A DNA stretch of 56,445 bases from Treponema sp. UBA3813 (GCA_002368605.1 DFEB01000014.1:1-56445), one strand, 5' to 3'; positions 33,287 through 41,714 are shown, numbered from the stretch's first letter. Made by a program: numbers and translations. The notes: generated by a model from the letters alone, not told the origin.

Positions 33287-33323
33287 AAAGCCGAAAGGGT
33301 AAAATCCTGAGTAGGCTTTTTTT
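33287..33323 (+). terminator. Probable terminator of clpB
   Basis: AAAGCC (33287-33292) pairs with GGCTTT (33314-33319) followed by T. The loop is long and may hold a small inner pairing, so the call is moderate. Confidence 0.55.
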
Positions 33324-33364
33324 ATTTCCTTTTTAATTTCCAAAATATTATAAGCAATTTAAAT

Positions 33365-33886
33365 ATGAAAAAAGTTTCTGTTTTTTTTCTTGTTTTATTT
33401 CTTTCTGTTCTAATTTTATCTTGTAATTCAAAGTCTCTTCCAAGTCTCATAGGAAAATGAGAGTCAACTGTTACTTTAAAATCTGATTTGGCAGCTGGTA
33501 ATTCTGATGCGCCTGTACTTGCTTATTTGTACACAAAGCAAAAAACAACGCTTGCTTTTTCTGAAGGCGGAGTTTTCACAAAGTCCGTGGAGCAAGTCGT
33601 CGATCATGTGGATCTTACTGACTCTAAAGAAAACGCTGACGAGGCAAAACAATATTTTTCTCAGTATTTCAATAAAAATCTGGTTTTTGACGGCGAGTAT
33701 TTTCAGAAAAATCAATTTATTAACTTTTTGACGCTCTATGTAGGAGAAAATGGTGGTGAGCAGATTCCTTATATCGATTTCTTTGCAAAAGATCCTTCAA
33801 TTGGTTCCGATGAATATTCACTTTCCTATAAAGTAAAAAACGAAGAGCTTGTAATTGACGGGGTCACATACAAAAGAATTGATTGA
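33365..33886 (+). pseudogene. Lipoprotein gene interrupted by an in-frame TGA (codon 32)
   Basis: ATG 33365 opens a lipoprotein signal (MKKVSVFFLVLFLSVLILSC, lipobox LILSCN). After SLPSLIGK the frame meets TGA at 33458-33460 and then continues open for 142 codons (ESTVTLKSDLAAGN ... DGVTYKRID). Small lipocalin-like lipoproteins typically read I/V-G-K-W-E-S here, so the TGA replaces an expected TGG (Trp) by one base change. No fold can be named with certainty. The reading is a recent nonsense mutation, a sequencing error, or readthrough. Treponema uses TGA as a normal stop. Confidence 0.75.
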
Positions 33887-33930
33887 TTTTTGCTTTTACA
33901 TACTTTCTTTTTTTTGTATAATAACGGAAG

Positions 33931-34431
33931 ATGAAAACAAAAATATTTTTTTTCTTTCTTGTTTTTTCTTTTTCCGCAATGTTTTCTTTTGCCAGTTCCA
34001 AGTCTCATGCGGGAATAGGCTCTAGTCTTTCATATAGTCTTTCTACGACCCAGCATTCTTTTGTGTCTTTTACGGCTCGCAGCGACCTTTCTCCATGGGT
34101 CGTTTTTTTTAATGCGCATTTTAATCAATCTGTAATGACGGTTTTTGCAGATAATTGGTTCATAAATGAGTCTTTATCATCTCAACTTGACTATTTTGTT
34201 TTGTGGGGTATTAGCGGGGGAATTCGCTTTGAGGATGAGAAGCGGGAGCTTGCGACGGGCTGTCGTTTCGGGGCTGGAGTGGATTTTTTCTGCCTTAACC
34301 GACGGCTTGAATTTTTTGCTCAGACTGTATGGAATCCATATTTCGGAGTAAAAAAAATCGATAAAGATTGTTCATTGATTTTTCGTCCTGTGAACTTTCC
34401 TTGTTCTGCAGGAATTCGCATGTGGTTCTAA
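33931..34431 (+). CDS. Small secreted, probably outer-membrane beta-barrel-like protein
   Basis: The 166-aa protein has a signal peptide (MKTKIFFFFLVFSFSAMFSFA). The mature part alternates hydrophobic and polar residues in short strands (WVVFFNAHFNQSVMTVFADN, FVLWGISGGIRFEDEK, CRFGAGVDFFCLNRRLEFFA) and ends in aromatic Trp-Phe (AGIRMWF), as beta-barrel proteins often do. I do not recognise the family. TATAAT (33917-33922) lies 8 bases before the ATG with only CGGAAG between, so the mRNA is short-leadered or leaderless. Bactofilin follows 37 bases downstream. Confidence 0.65.
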   Translation: MKTKIFFFFLVFSFSAMFSFASSKSHAGIGSSLSYSLSTTQHSFVSFTARSDLSPWVVFFNAHFNQSVMTVFADNWFINESLSSQLDYFVLWGISGGIRFEDEKRELATGCRFGAGVDFFCLNRRLEFFAQTVWNPYFGVKKIDKDCSLIFRPVNFPCSAGIRMWF

Positions 34432-34468
34432 TTGAAAAAAAATCATTTAGATAGTAGAGTATAGCAAT

Positions 34469-34831
34469 ATGTTCGATGCAAAAGATTCTGATTTTTTTGA
34501 TCTTGAAGAAGAAGATTTCGATACCATTCTCGCACCTGATATTGCTTTCCGTGGAACGATTCGATTTGCTAAGCCTTTCATGATTCGCGGAATTGTCACT
34601 GGTGAAATTGACGCAACGAGTGATTTGGTTGTTGACACAAATGCTGTTGTTACGGCAGGAATCAACGCTCAGCGAGTTCTTGTCCGTGGAAAAGTTGACG
34701 GTAATATTATGGCAAAAGATGTGGTTTTTGTGACGGCATCCGGTTCGGTAAACGGCGACATCATTTCAAAAGAAGTTGTGCTTGAGCCGGGTGCGCATTT
34801 CTCCGGCAAATGTACAATGACAGGAAAATAG
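34469..34831 (+). CDS. Bactofilin
   Basis: The 120-aa protein has the right-handed beta-helix repeat pattern of bactofilins: APDIAFRGTIRFAKPFMIRG, VTGEIDATSDLVVDTNAVV, INAQRVLVRGKVDGNIMAKD and FVTASGSVNGDIISKEVVLE, with a short acidic N-terminus. Bactofilins polymerise into membrane-associated filaments that localise cell-wall enzymes or shape cells; a role in spirochaete shape is plausible. The TPR-protein gene begins 8 bases later, so they are likely co-translated. Confidence 0.92.
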   Translation: MFDAKDSDFFDLEEEDFDTILAPDIAFRGTIRFAKPFMIRGIVTGEIDATSDLVVDTNAVVTAGINAQRVLVRGKVDGNIMAKDVVFVTASGSVNGDIISKEVVLEPGAHFSGKCTMTGK

Positions 34832-34839
34832 GTGATTAT

Positions 34840-35460
34840 ATGAAAAAGTTTGCTTTTGTTTTTGCTTTTTTATTTTTCTTAACAGGGATTTTTGCTCAGT
34901 CTAAACCAGATGCCCTTGTCCTTTACCGAAACGGTAATTATGCTGATGCTATCAAGATTTGTGAGCAGGAAATTGCGGCAAATCCCAAAAATATCGATTC
35001 TTACTGCGTTCTCTGCTGGTCGCTTGTGCGAAATCGCCAGTATGCTGAAGGCGAAGTGCGGGCGACAGAGGCTCGAAAAGTCGCTCCTGGAGATGTCCGC
35101 TTAATGGAAATCCTTGCCGAGGCAAAGTATTATCAGGGAAAGAACAACGAAGCCCTTGAAATGTTTAGAACTTACATTGCTAACGCTCCCTCAAATGCTG
35201 CCAGAATCGGAAATGCCTACTATTATATGGGTGAAATTTACATTCGTCAGGGAAAGTATCAGCATGCTGACATTTCTATGACTATGTCTGTTTACACGGA
35301 GCCGCTCGTTGATGTTTGGTGGACTCGCTGTGGCTATGCCAGAGAAATGGCTGGTAGCTATGCCTCTGCCCTTGACGCTTACAACAAAGCTTTGGAATTA
35401 AAAGCCTCAAATGCAGATGCTGCCCGCGGAAAGGAACGTGTTACTGCAAGATTGCGATAA
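34840..35460 (+). CDS. Secreted tetratricopeptide-repeat protein
   Basis: Start set at ATG 34840 (AGGTGA site just upstream). The 206-aa protein has a signal peptide (MKKFAFVFAFLFFLTGIFAQ) and TPR units: ALVLYRNGNYADAIKICEQE, LVRNRQYAEGEVRATEARK, KYYQGKNNEALEMFRTYI, MGEIYIRQGKYQHADISMT and MAGSYASALDAYNKALELK. It is probably a periplasmic scaffold for protein contacts. It lies between bactofilin and mtaB with gaps of 8 and 5 bases. Confidence 0.85.
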   Translation: MKKFAFVFAFLFFLTGIFAQSKPDALVLYRNGNYADAIKICEQEIAANPKNIDSYCVLCWSLVRNRQYAEGEVRATEARKVAPGDVRLMEILAEAKYYQGKNNEALEMFRTYIANAPSNAARIGNAYYYMGEIYIRQGKYQHADISMTMSVYTEPLVDVWWTRCGYAREMAGSYASALDAYNKALELKASNADAARGKERVTARLR

Positions 35461-35465
35461 ATTTT

Positions 35466-36911
35466 ATGAGTGAATTAAATAGAAGTATCCATTTTGAGAC
35501 ACTGGGCTGCCGCTTGAATCAAGTTGAGAGTGAAGGGGCAGCTCGTTTTTTTAGTGATGCGGGCTTTCCTGTCACCATGGAGCCTTTTACGGCAAAATCT
35601 TCCGACGAAAAGACTGTCCTCTGCGTGGTAAATACATGCACTGTTACGGCAAAGGCCGAGCAGAAAGCGCGCCGAATTATCCGTATGCTGCTTAAAACCT
35701 GCCCGAACTGCGCTGTTGCCGTCACCGGATGCTATGCCCAGCTTAATCAAAGCGACTTGCTTGCAATTGATAAGAGAATCTGCGTTCTGGGCGGACAGCA
35801 CAAAGGTTCTCTTGCAGACCTTCCCGATCTCCTAAAAAATCTTCTGGAAGAAAATCCTTCGGCGGACGGAAATTTTATTTCCGCTGAAATCCAGAAATTC
35901 TTTGATAAAGAAAACGCCTCTTCAATTCAGAATGTGATTACTTCTCCCTTCCGCCTTTCCACGGACACTTTCATCAATCATTCCCGCTCTTCCCTCAAAA
36001 TTCAGGACGGATGCAACTGCGTCTGCACTTATTGCCGCATTCGCCTTGCCAGGGGAAAGTCAGTTTCCCTTGCCGCGAGTGAAGTTCTGGAGCGGGTAAA
36101 GGCCCTTGAAAAAGCGGGGCAGAGTGAAGTCGTCATCACTACGGTGAACATCGGCCAGTATTTGAGTGAATACGAAGGAAAGCGGGTGCGATTCGCCGGG
36201 CTTCTTGAGCTGATTCTTGCCCAGACCGAAAAAATCAAAATCCGCATTTCAAGCCTTTATCCTGAAATCGTGGACGAAAACTTGAGCTCTCTTTTTGAGA
36301 ACAATCGGGTTTGTCCTTATTTTCATATTTCTGTCCAGAGCGGAAGTGACTCTGTTCTATCTAAAATGAAGCGGCCCTACAAGATTGAGGCTGTTTACCG
36401 GGCAACGGAACTGCTCAAAAAAGCCAAGAAAAATCCCTTCCTCGCCTGTGACATTATCGCCGGCTTCCCCGGTGAGAGCGATGAAGATTTTAACCTTACG
36501 ATGAAAATGCTTTCTGACTGCGGATTTACTTTTGTTCACGCCTTTCCCTTTAGTCCCCGGCCCGGAACTGAGGCCTTCAAAATGCGCCCCATGGTTCCGA
36601 ATTATGTGACCGATACCAGGATTGCCCGCCTTGAGAAATTCAACAAGAAGTCAAAAACGGATTATATCAATTCCTTTGTGGGAAAAATCCTTCCTGCCGT
36701 CTGTGAGAGCGTACACCGAGCTAAAGTTTTCAAAGACCGCCTTGTAGTTCATGCCGTCACGGAGAATTTCTTGCACTGTCAGTTGAATTTTTCTACAAAA
36801 GACTCGAATCTTCCTGTGGCTGGAAGTGAAATCCGTGTGAAAATCCTGCGTCCCCTCAATGACGGTGAAAAGACCGGAGAGAGTGATACGCTGGCGGAAG
36901 TTGTATCCTAG
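35466..36911 (+). CDS. mtaB: MtaB-type tRNA t6A methylthiotransferase
   Basis: The 481-aa radical SAM enzyme has the MTTase N-terminal domain (FETLGCRLNQVESEG, VVNTCTVTAKAEQKAR, VAVTGCYAQ: three cluster Cys), the radical SAM core (IQDGCNCVCTYCRIRLARG with CxxxCxxC) and a C-terminal TRAM-like region. The opening TLGCRLNQVES and the NTCTVT motif point to the MtaB (YqeV) branch, which adds methylthio to t6A37 of tRNA-Lys, rather than MiaB or RimO. The ATG follows the TPR-gene stop by 5 bases. Confidence 0.92.
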   Translation: MSELNRSIHFETLGCRLNQVESEGAARFFSDAGFPVTMEPFTAKSSDEKTVLCVVNTCTVTAKAEQKARRIIRMLLKTCPNCAVAVTGCYAQLNQSDLLAIDKRICVLGGQHKGSLADLPDLLKNLLEENPSADGNFISAEIQKFFDKENASSIQNVITSPFRLSTDTFINHSRSSLKIQDGCNCVCTYCRIRLARGKSVSLAASEVLERVKALEKAGQSEVVITTVNIGQYLSEYEGKRVRFAGLLELILAQTEKIKIRISSLYPEIVDENLSSLFENNRVCPYFHISVQSGSDSVLSKMKRPYKIEAVYRATELLKKAKKNPFLACDIIAGFPGESDEDFNLTMKMLSDCGFTFVHAFPFSPRPGTEAFKMRPMVPNYVTDTRIARLEKFNKKSKTDYINSFVGKILPAVCESVHRAKVFKDRLVVHAVTENFLHCQLNFSTKDSNLPVAGSEIRVKILRPLNDGEKTGESDTLAEVVS

Positions 36912-36927
36912 TTTTCTTATAAAAACA

Positions 36928-36973
36928 TTGACATATATATCCGCTGAATATATCATTTAATATATCGATATAT
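36928..36973 (+). promoter_or_regulatory. Promoter and operator-like palindrome of the toxin-antitoxin pair
   Basis: TTGACA (36928-36933), a 17-base spacer, TATCAT (36951-36956). It is followed by the perfect 14-bp palindrome ATATATC-GATATAT (36960-36973) over the expected transcription start. Further ATATAT half-sites lie in the spacer. Antitoxins of this type usually repress their own promoter through such sites. Confidence 0.7.
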
Positions 36974-36989
36974 ATGTACGGAGGTTTTT

Positions 36990-37376
36990 ATGGGATTGCC
37001 GAAATATGATTCAATGACAGCACGAAAAATGATTCACGCTTTCGTTCCAATCAGCCGTTTCAACAAGGGTGAGGCTGGAAAAATCATCGAAGAAGTCAAA
37101 AATGACGGGATCCGTGTCATCGTCAAGAATAATGAGCCGGAATGCGTAATTATTACGGTCGAAGAATACGACAAAATGATGGAGCTCTCCAACAGAGCAG
37201 TCTCTGTTTTCCAAAGCAAGGAAGAAGAAGAAAAACGCAAGGCTTTTATCCGAAAAATCCGTGAAAATGTGCCTGAACCTATACCACCGACAAGAAATCT
37301 TGCGGACACTATAAGGGAAGTTGGAACTATTGATATTGATGAGAATTCGGTCTGGGAACTTAGGAGGCTTGGTTGA
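36990..37376 (+). CDS. Antitoxin of the Phd/YefM type
   Basis: The 128-aa protein has the Phd/YefM fold signature: FVPISRFNKGEAGKIIEEV, then GIRVIVKNNEPECVIITVEE and YDKMMEL. This is the usual arrangement of a DNA-binding N-terminal dimer domain followed by a toxin-neutralising, charged C-terminal tail. CGGAGG precedes the ATG. The toxin gene begins one base after its stop codon. Confidence 0.9.
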   Translation: MGLPKYDSMTARKMIHAFVPISRFNKGEAGKIIEEVKNDGIRVIVKNNEPECVIITVEEYDKMMELSNRAVSVFQSKEEEEKRKAFIRKIRENVPEPIPPTRNLADTIREVGTIDIDENSVWELRRLG

Positions 37377-37377
37377 T

Positions 37378-37770
37378 ATGCAAAAAACAATACTTTTTGA
37401 TACTAATGTGCTTATTGACTTTTGGAAGAATTCCGCAAAACTAAAAGAACTTGAACTCTCAAAAGAAAAGTATGCTATTTGCGGAGTTGTTCGCTCTGAA
37501 TTTCTTCATGGAGCAAAATCAAATTCTGAAATCGATGATATGTTAAAAATTTTCGCATCTTTTAGTAATCTCCCCAATGACGACTATGATTTTGACGGTG
37601 TGGGCTTTATGCTCCAGAATTTGCGAAAAAACGGCTACACGATTCCTTTTTCTGATGCGATGATTGCTTTTACCGCCATAAAATACGATGTTCCGCTTTG
37701 GACTCACGACAGGCATTTTGAGATTCTTCGGGCATTTTATCCAGAATTGATTCTTTATGAGGAAATATAG
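37378..37770 (+). CDS. VapC-like PIN-domain toxin
   Basis: Start set at ATG 37378 because AGGAGG (37362-37367) lies 10 bases upstream. The 130-aa protein shows PIN-domain acidic residues in order: Asp in LFDTNVLIDFW, Glu in VVRSEFLHG, Asp in FSDAMIAFTA and Asp in WTHDRHFEIL. These coordinate the metal for RNA cleavage. All four are present, so it is probably an active ribonuclease held in check by the adjacent antitoxin. Confidence 0.92.
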   Translation: MQKTILFDTNVLIDFWKNSAKLKELELSKEKYAICGVVRSEFLHGAKSNSEIDDMLKIFASFSNLPNDDYDFDGVGFMLQNLRKNGYTIPFSDAMIAFTAIKYDVPLWTHDRHFEILRAFYPELILYEEI

Positions 37771-37803
37771 ATTCTTACAGACAGACCTTGTTAAAATTTG
37801 CTT

Positions 37804-37836
37804 TAATCGGTGTGAATCTGTGCAATCTGTGGTTTA
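37804..37836 (+). repeat. Period-10 ATCTGTG-type repeat, half copy before argH
   Basis: TAATCGGTGTGAATCTGTGC and AATCTGTGGTTTA match the right arm of the full element at 39294-39374, which reads TAATCGGTGCTAATCTGTG. argH is thus flanked on both sides by this repeat. Confidence 0.75.
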
Positions 37837-37869
37837 TAAAAAAATTGAATTTTGCTATACTTACATTCT

Positions 37870-39291
37870 ATGGAAACAAAAAACACTCCTCACGGAACGA
37901 TTACCGATAACAATCATGCCGCTCTCTGGCACGGACGCTTTGCCGAAGGACCTGATGCGGCCGCCGTTGAATTTGAGACTTCGATTCATGTTGACGAGCG
38001 AATGGCTTTGGATGACATTCGCGGTTCAATGGCTCACGCATCTATGCTGGCAAAACAGGGAGTTATTTCGGCCGAGGAGAACAAGGCCATTCAGGAAGGG
38101 CTTTCTTCTATAGAAAAGGATTTGTCTTCTGGCGCTCTTTCAATCGACTATTCAGCCGAGGATATTCACTCTTTTATCGAAGCCACTTTGACTGACCGAA
38201 TCGGAGACCCTGGCCGCAAACTTCACACGGGACGCAGCCGAAACGACCAGATTGCCCTTGACGAGCGGCTTTATCTCCGCCGGGTCATTCCTGATTTGCA
38301 GAAGGCGATTGTTTCCCTCATTAAAACCCTTACGGAAATTGCCTCAAAACACAAAAATTCCCTTTTGACGGGCTACACTCACATGCAGCACGCCCAGCCG
38401 GGAAGCCTTGCCCAGCATCTCTGTGCCTGGGCTTTTATGCTCATGCGTGATGTGGAGCGTCTTTCGGATTCATTGAAGCGGGTTTCCCTTTCTCCTTTGG
38501 GAAGCGGCGCCTTAATGGGAAGCACCTTGCCCCTTGACCGGGAAGCAGTGGCAAAGGAGCTGGGCTTTGAGGGAGCGACTTACAATTCCCTTGATTCTGT
38601 CTCTGACCGTGACTACTGCATCGAATTCACTTCTGACTTTGCGATTTTGCAGCAGCATTTGAGCCGCATGGCTGAGGAAGTGGTCTTGTGGTCTACCACC
38701 GAATTCGGCTTTATCAATCTGAGCGAAAAATGGTCTACCGGCTCTTCAATCATGCCGCAGAAAAAGAACCCGGACTTCGCCGAGCTGATTCGCGGCCGCA
38801 CTGGAAAGGTTTACGGAGACTTAATCAATCTTTTGGTTATGATGAAGGGCTTGCCCTTGGCTTATGACCGGGACATGCAGGAAGACAAGGCACCTCTTTT
38901 TGAGGCTTTGGACACGGTTCAGGGCAATGTAATTGTCTTTGAGGCCATGATTGCAAGCGCGGAATGGAATCTTCCCAAAATGGAAGAAAGTTGCTTCGGC
39001 GGTTTTGCCAATGCTACCGATGTGGCAGATTATCTTGTGCGAAAGGGGCTTCCTTTCCGCTTGGCTCACGGCGTTTCGGCAAAATGCGTTCGCCTTGCCA
39101 TTGATTCAGGACTTTCAGCCATCGAGGATTTGAAAATCGAGGACATGAAAAAGATTTCCCCGCTTTTTGAAGAAGACATATTCGACTGCATAAAGCCAAA
39201 AGCCTGCATGGAAGGCCGAAAAACTCTCGGCGGTCCCGGCGCAATCGACAAGCAGATTGAAACGCTTCGTGGGTTTTGCAAAGAGTTTTAA
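37870..39291 (+). CDS. argH: Argininosuccinate lyase
   Basis: The start is placed at ATG 37870 (METKNTPHGTITDNNHAALW). A TTG at 37852 is in frame but overlaps the promoter. The 473-aa enzyme splits argininosuccinate into arginine and fumarate. It shows LHTGRSRNDQIALDERLYLR, GYTHMQHAQPGSLAQHL, the mobile signature loop WSTGSSIMPQKKNPD with the catalytic Ser, and KGLPLAYDRDMQEDK. No ribosome-binding site: extended -10 TGCTATACT (hexamer 37856-37861) ends 8 bases before the ATG, consistent with a leaderless mRNA. The arginine repressor gene lies 10 kb away in this window. Confidence 0.97.
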   Translation: METKNTPHGTITDNNHAALWHGRFAEGPDAAAVEFETSIHVDERMALDDIRGSMAHASMLAKQGVISAEENKAIQEGLSSIEKDLSSGALSIDYSAEDIHSFIEATLTDRIGDPGRKLHTGRSRNDQIALDERLYLRRVIPDLQKAIVSLIKTLTEIASKHKNSLLTGYTHMQHAQPGSLAQHLCAWAFMLMRDVERLSDSLKRVSLSPLGSGALMGSTLPLDREAVAKELGFEGATYNSLDSVSDRDYCIEFTSDFAILQQHLSRMAEEVVLWSTTEFGFINLSEKWSTGSSIMPQKKNPDFAELIRGRTGKVYGDLINLLVMMKGLPLAYDRDMQEDKAPLFEALDTVQGNVIVFEAMIASAEWNLPKMEESCFGGFANATDVADYLVRKGLPFRLAHGVSAKCVRLAIDSGLSAIEDLKIEDMKKISPLFEEDIFDCIKPKACMEGRKTLGGPGAIDKQIETLRGFCKEF

Positions 39292-39293
39292 AT

Positions 39294-39374
39294 AAATCCA
39301 CAGATAGGCACAGATTTTCACAGATTCGGTATGTTTGTAATCGGTGCTAATCTGTGTGAATCTGTGGATAAAAA
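39294..39374. repeat. Period-10 ATCTGTG-type palindromic repeat, full copy
   Basis: The left arm AATCCACAGATAGGCACAGA continues to TTCACAGATTCGG. The right arm has TAATCGGTGC, TAATCTGTGTG, AATCTGTGGA. The arms form an imperfect palindrome of roughly 80 bp between argH and the binding-protein gene. Confidence 0.8.
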
Positions 39375-39388
39375 TATAGGAGAAACTT

Positions 39389-40162
39389 ATGAAATTAACA
39401 AAAGTTTTGATGGGAGCTTTTGCCTCTCTCTTGGTTATGGGCTTGGCTTCATGCTCGAAGGCTAACAATGAATTCGTGCTTGGTCTTGATGATTCTTTCC
39501 CGCCTATGGGCTTCCGTGATGACGCTAACGAAATCGTAGGTTATGACATTGATTTGGCAAAAGAAGTCGCAAATCGTTTGGGACTTAAATTCCGCGCCCA
39601 GCCAATTTCTTGGTCTGCAAAAGAGCAGGAACTTAATACGGGCAAAATTGACTGTATCTGGAACGGTCTTTCAATCACTCCTGAGCGTCTTGAGGTTCTT
39701 GCCTTTACAAAGCCTTATCTGAACAATGCTCAGGTTGTAATCGTTCGCGCGGACAGCGGAATTAAATCTTTGGCTGATATGACTGGTAAAATTCTCGGTG
39801 TTCAGGCTGGCTCTAGTGCTGCTGATGCAGTTGATTCTGTTCCGAGTTTTAAGCAGAGTCTTAAACAAATTGTTGATTTCTCTGACAATATTATGGCACT
39901 TAATGATTTGGAAATTGGCGGTCTTGACGGAGTTGCCATGGATAGTGTTGTGGCCGAGTACAGCCTTAAAGTGACTGGAAAACCTTTTGTAATTCTTTCT
40001 GATTCCCTTTCACCAGAGCAGTACGGAATCGCCTTCAAAAAGGACAATACCGAGCTCCGTGACAAAGTCCAGAAAGCCCTTGAAGAAATGGCAGCCGACG
40101 GCACAGTAGCAAAAATCAGCGAAAAGTGGTTCGGCTCAGATATTTCTATTATTGGAAAATAA
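39389..40162 (+). CDS. Amino-acid ABC transporter, substrate-binding lipoprotein
   Basis: The 257-aa protein has a lipoprotein signal (LLVMGLASCSK) and the family 3 binding-protein pattern: FVLGLDDSFPPMGFRDD, VGYDIDLAKEVANRLGLKF, IDCIWNGLSITPERLE, AFTKPYLNNAQVVIV and LGVQAGSSAADAV. It captures a polar amino acid and delivers it to the permease and ATPase encoded next. A TAGGAG site precedes the ATG. Location after argH may hint at arginine or a related amino acid, but specificity is not readable. Confidence 0.93.
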   Translation: MKLTKVLMGAFASLLVMGLASCSKANNEFVLGLDDSFPPMGFRDDANEIVGYDIDLAKEVANRLGLKFRAQPISWSAKEQELNTGKIDCIWNGLSITPERLEVLAFTKPYLNNAQVVIVRADSGIKSLADMTGKILGVQAGSSAADAVDSVPSFKQSLKQIVDFSDNIMALNDLEIGGLDGVAMDSVVAEYSLKVTGKPFVILSDSLSPEQYGIAFKKDNTELRDKVQKALEEMAADGTVAKISEKWFGSDISIIGK

Positions 40163-40166
40163 ATTT

Positions 40167-40230
40167 TGACGCAGATGAACGCGGATGTTTTTATTTATCT
40201 GCGTCTATCCGCGTGTATCTGCGTCTGAAA
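40167..40230. repeat. Period-10 CGCGGAT-type repeat, copy 2
   Basis: The left arm has GACGCAGATGAACGCGGATG. The right arm has ATCTGCGTCT, ATCCGCGTGT, ATCTGCGTCT with exact period 10. It lies between the binding-protein and permease genes, so part of it would be transcribed in the transporter mRNA. Confidence 0.85.
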
Positions 40231-40241
40231 GTTTTTGTTAT

Positions 40242-40877
40242 ATGACTAAAATAATTCTTCCTATGCTTTCGGCTTCTGTGGTCTCTGTTGAAGTATTTTT
40301 TCTCACGCTTATTTTTTCTGTACCATTGGGCTTTCCTCTGGCGGCCGGAAGAATGGCTCGGTTCAAGCCGCTTTCCTATCTTTTTAATGCTTTTCTTCTT
40401 ATAATTCGTGGGACGCCCCTTATTTTGCAGCTGATTGCGGTTTATTTTTTTCCAGCCTATCTTTTTAAATTTTCTTTCGATCGTTTTGTGGCGGCAATTA
40501 TTGCTTTGTCGGTGAATTATGCCTGCTATTTTGCAGAAATTTACCGTGGCGGGATTCAGTCCATTCCGAAAGGTCAGTATGAGGCTGCGAAAGTCTTGGG
40601 CTACACGAAAATGCAGACTTTCTTTAGGATCCTGCTTCCTCAGGTTGTTAAGAGAATCATTCCTGCCATGGGAAATGAAATGATTACACTGGTAAAAGAT
40701 ACTGCTTTGGTTTCAGTTTTGGGTATTGCCGAACTTTTCCGCACTGCCCAGACAACTTCCAGCCGGCTTTTTTCAACTACGCCGATTCTGATTGCGGGGC
40801 TTTTTTATTTTGTCATGAACTGGGTGGTTTCCTCTGGTTTTATTCTGCTTGAGAAAAAGCTGGATTATTATAAATAG
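40242..40877 (+). CDS. Amino-acid ABC transporter, permease
   Basis: Start set at ATG 40242 (MTKIILPMLSASVVSVEVFF). The reading frame extends upstream to 40185, but those 19 codons are repeat DNA. The 211-aa protein has about five membrane helices and the His/Glu/Gln permease motif RGTPLILQLIAVYFF, followed by the EAA loop (GGIQSIPKGQYEAAKVLGYT, RILLPQVVKRIIPAMGNE). It forms the channel of the transporter with the ATPase encoded 25 bases downstream. No clear ribosome-binding site. Confidence 0.92.
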   Translation: MTKIILPMLSASVVSVEVFFLTLIFSVPLGFPLAAGRMARFKPLSYLFNAFLLIIRGTPLILQLIAVYFFPAYLFKFSFDRFVAAIIALSVNYACYFAEIYRGGIQSIPKGQYEAAKVLGYTKMQTFFRILLPQVVKRIIPAMGNEMITLVKDTALVSVLGIAELFRTAQTTSSRLFSTTPILIAGLFYFVMNWVVSSGFILLEKKLDYYK

Positions 40878-40902
40878 CAGAAATTGATTCTAGGGGCATT
40901 TT

Positions 40903-41652
40903 ATGGCAATTATCAGCGTTCAGAATATAAAAAAAACTTTCTCAGACGGCGTTCAAGTCTTAAAAGACATTTCCTTTGATGTAGAAGAGGGGGAGATTCT
41001 GGGAATCATCGGCCCTAGCGGAAGCGGAAAATCCACCATGCTCCGCTGTATCGCCCAGCTTGAGACGATTGACGATGGTTCTATTTATGTTTGCGGAAGT
41101 CCGATTGTCACAAATGGCCTTTATGCTTCTCAAAAAGATCTTCGCAAAATCGGTCTGAATCTGGGCTTTGTCTTCCAGAATTTCAATCTTTTCCCACACA
41201 TGAGCGTTCTTCAGAATATCATCGATGCGCAGATTCACGTGCTGAAAACTCCGAAGAAAGAAGCCCTTGAAATTGCCCGAAAATTACTGGCGGATGTGGG
41301 GCTTAGTGAAAAAGAAAATGCCTATCCTTGCGAACTTTCCGGCGGCCAGCAGCAGCGGGTCTCAATCGCCCGAAGCCTTGCCTTAAAGCCAAAAGTCCTT
41401 TTGTTTGACGAACCGACCAGTGCCCTTGACCCGGAATTGACAGGCGAAATCCTTGCGGTTATAAAAAAACTTGCCCTTGAAAAAATGACCATGATTGTCG
41501 TAACCCACGAAATGGCCTTTGCCCGCGACATTTCCGACAAAATCATCTTTATGGCAGACGGCCTAATCGTGGAGCAGGGTGAGCCAAAAGAACTGATTAA
41601 CAATCCAAAGACAGAACGCCTGCAGGATTTTTTAAAGCGATTTAACAGGTAA
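40903..41652 (+). CDS. Amino-acid ABC transporter, ATP-binding protein
   Basis: The 249-aa ATPase belongs to the GlnQ/HisP group. Walker A is GIIGPSGSGKSTMLRCI (about residues 36-52), the Q-loop region is VFQNFNLFPHMSVLQNI, the signature is LSGGQQQRVSIARSL, Walker B is VLLFDEPTSALDPEL and the H-loop is MIVVTHEMAFARD. Length is typical. It powers uptake through the adjacent permease. A repeat fragment follows the stop codon. Confidence 0.96.
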   Translation: MAIISVQNIKKTFSDGVQVLKDISFDVEEGEILGIIGPSGSGKSTMLRCIAQLETIDDGSIYVCGSPIVTNGLYASQKDLRKIGLNLGFVFQNFNLFPHMSVLQNIIDAQIHVLKTPKKEALEIARKLLADVGLSEKENAYPCELSGGQQQRVSIARSLALKPKVLLFDEPTSALDPELTGEILAVIKKLALEKMTMIVVTHEMAFARDISDKIIFMADGLIVEQGEPKELINNPKTERLQDFLKRFNR

Positions 41653-41685
41653 AATCCGCGTGTATCTGCGCCTATCCGCGTCAAA
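41653..41685. repeat. Period-10 CGCGGAT-type repeat, copy 3 (one arm)
   Basis: ATCCGCGTGT, ATCTGCGCCT, ATCCGCGTCA directly follow the stop of the ATPase gene. Only one arm of the palindrome is present. Confidence 0.8.
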
Positions 41686-41714
41686 AAACGCTTAATTTCT
41701 CATTTTCTTTTTCC

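Noticed and set aside
33458-33460. TGA as a selenocysteine codon in the broken lipoprotein gene
   Set aside because: The expected residue at this place is Trp, the protein is not of a redox type, and I see no stable SECIS-like stem directly after the codon.
37804-39374. argH flanked by similar repeats as a composite mobile unit
   Set aside because: The flanking copies differ in length and lack a transposase or target duplication; the same repeats occur at many unrelated gaps.
39115-39468. 117-codon minus-strand frame across the argH end and the ATCTGTG repeat
   Set aside because: It crosses a strong coding region in antisense and a non-coding palindrome.
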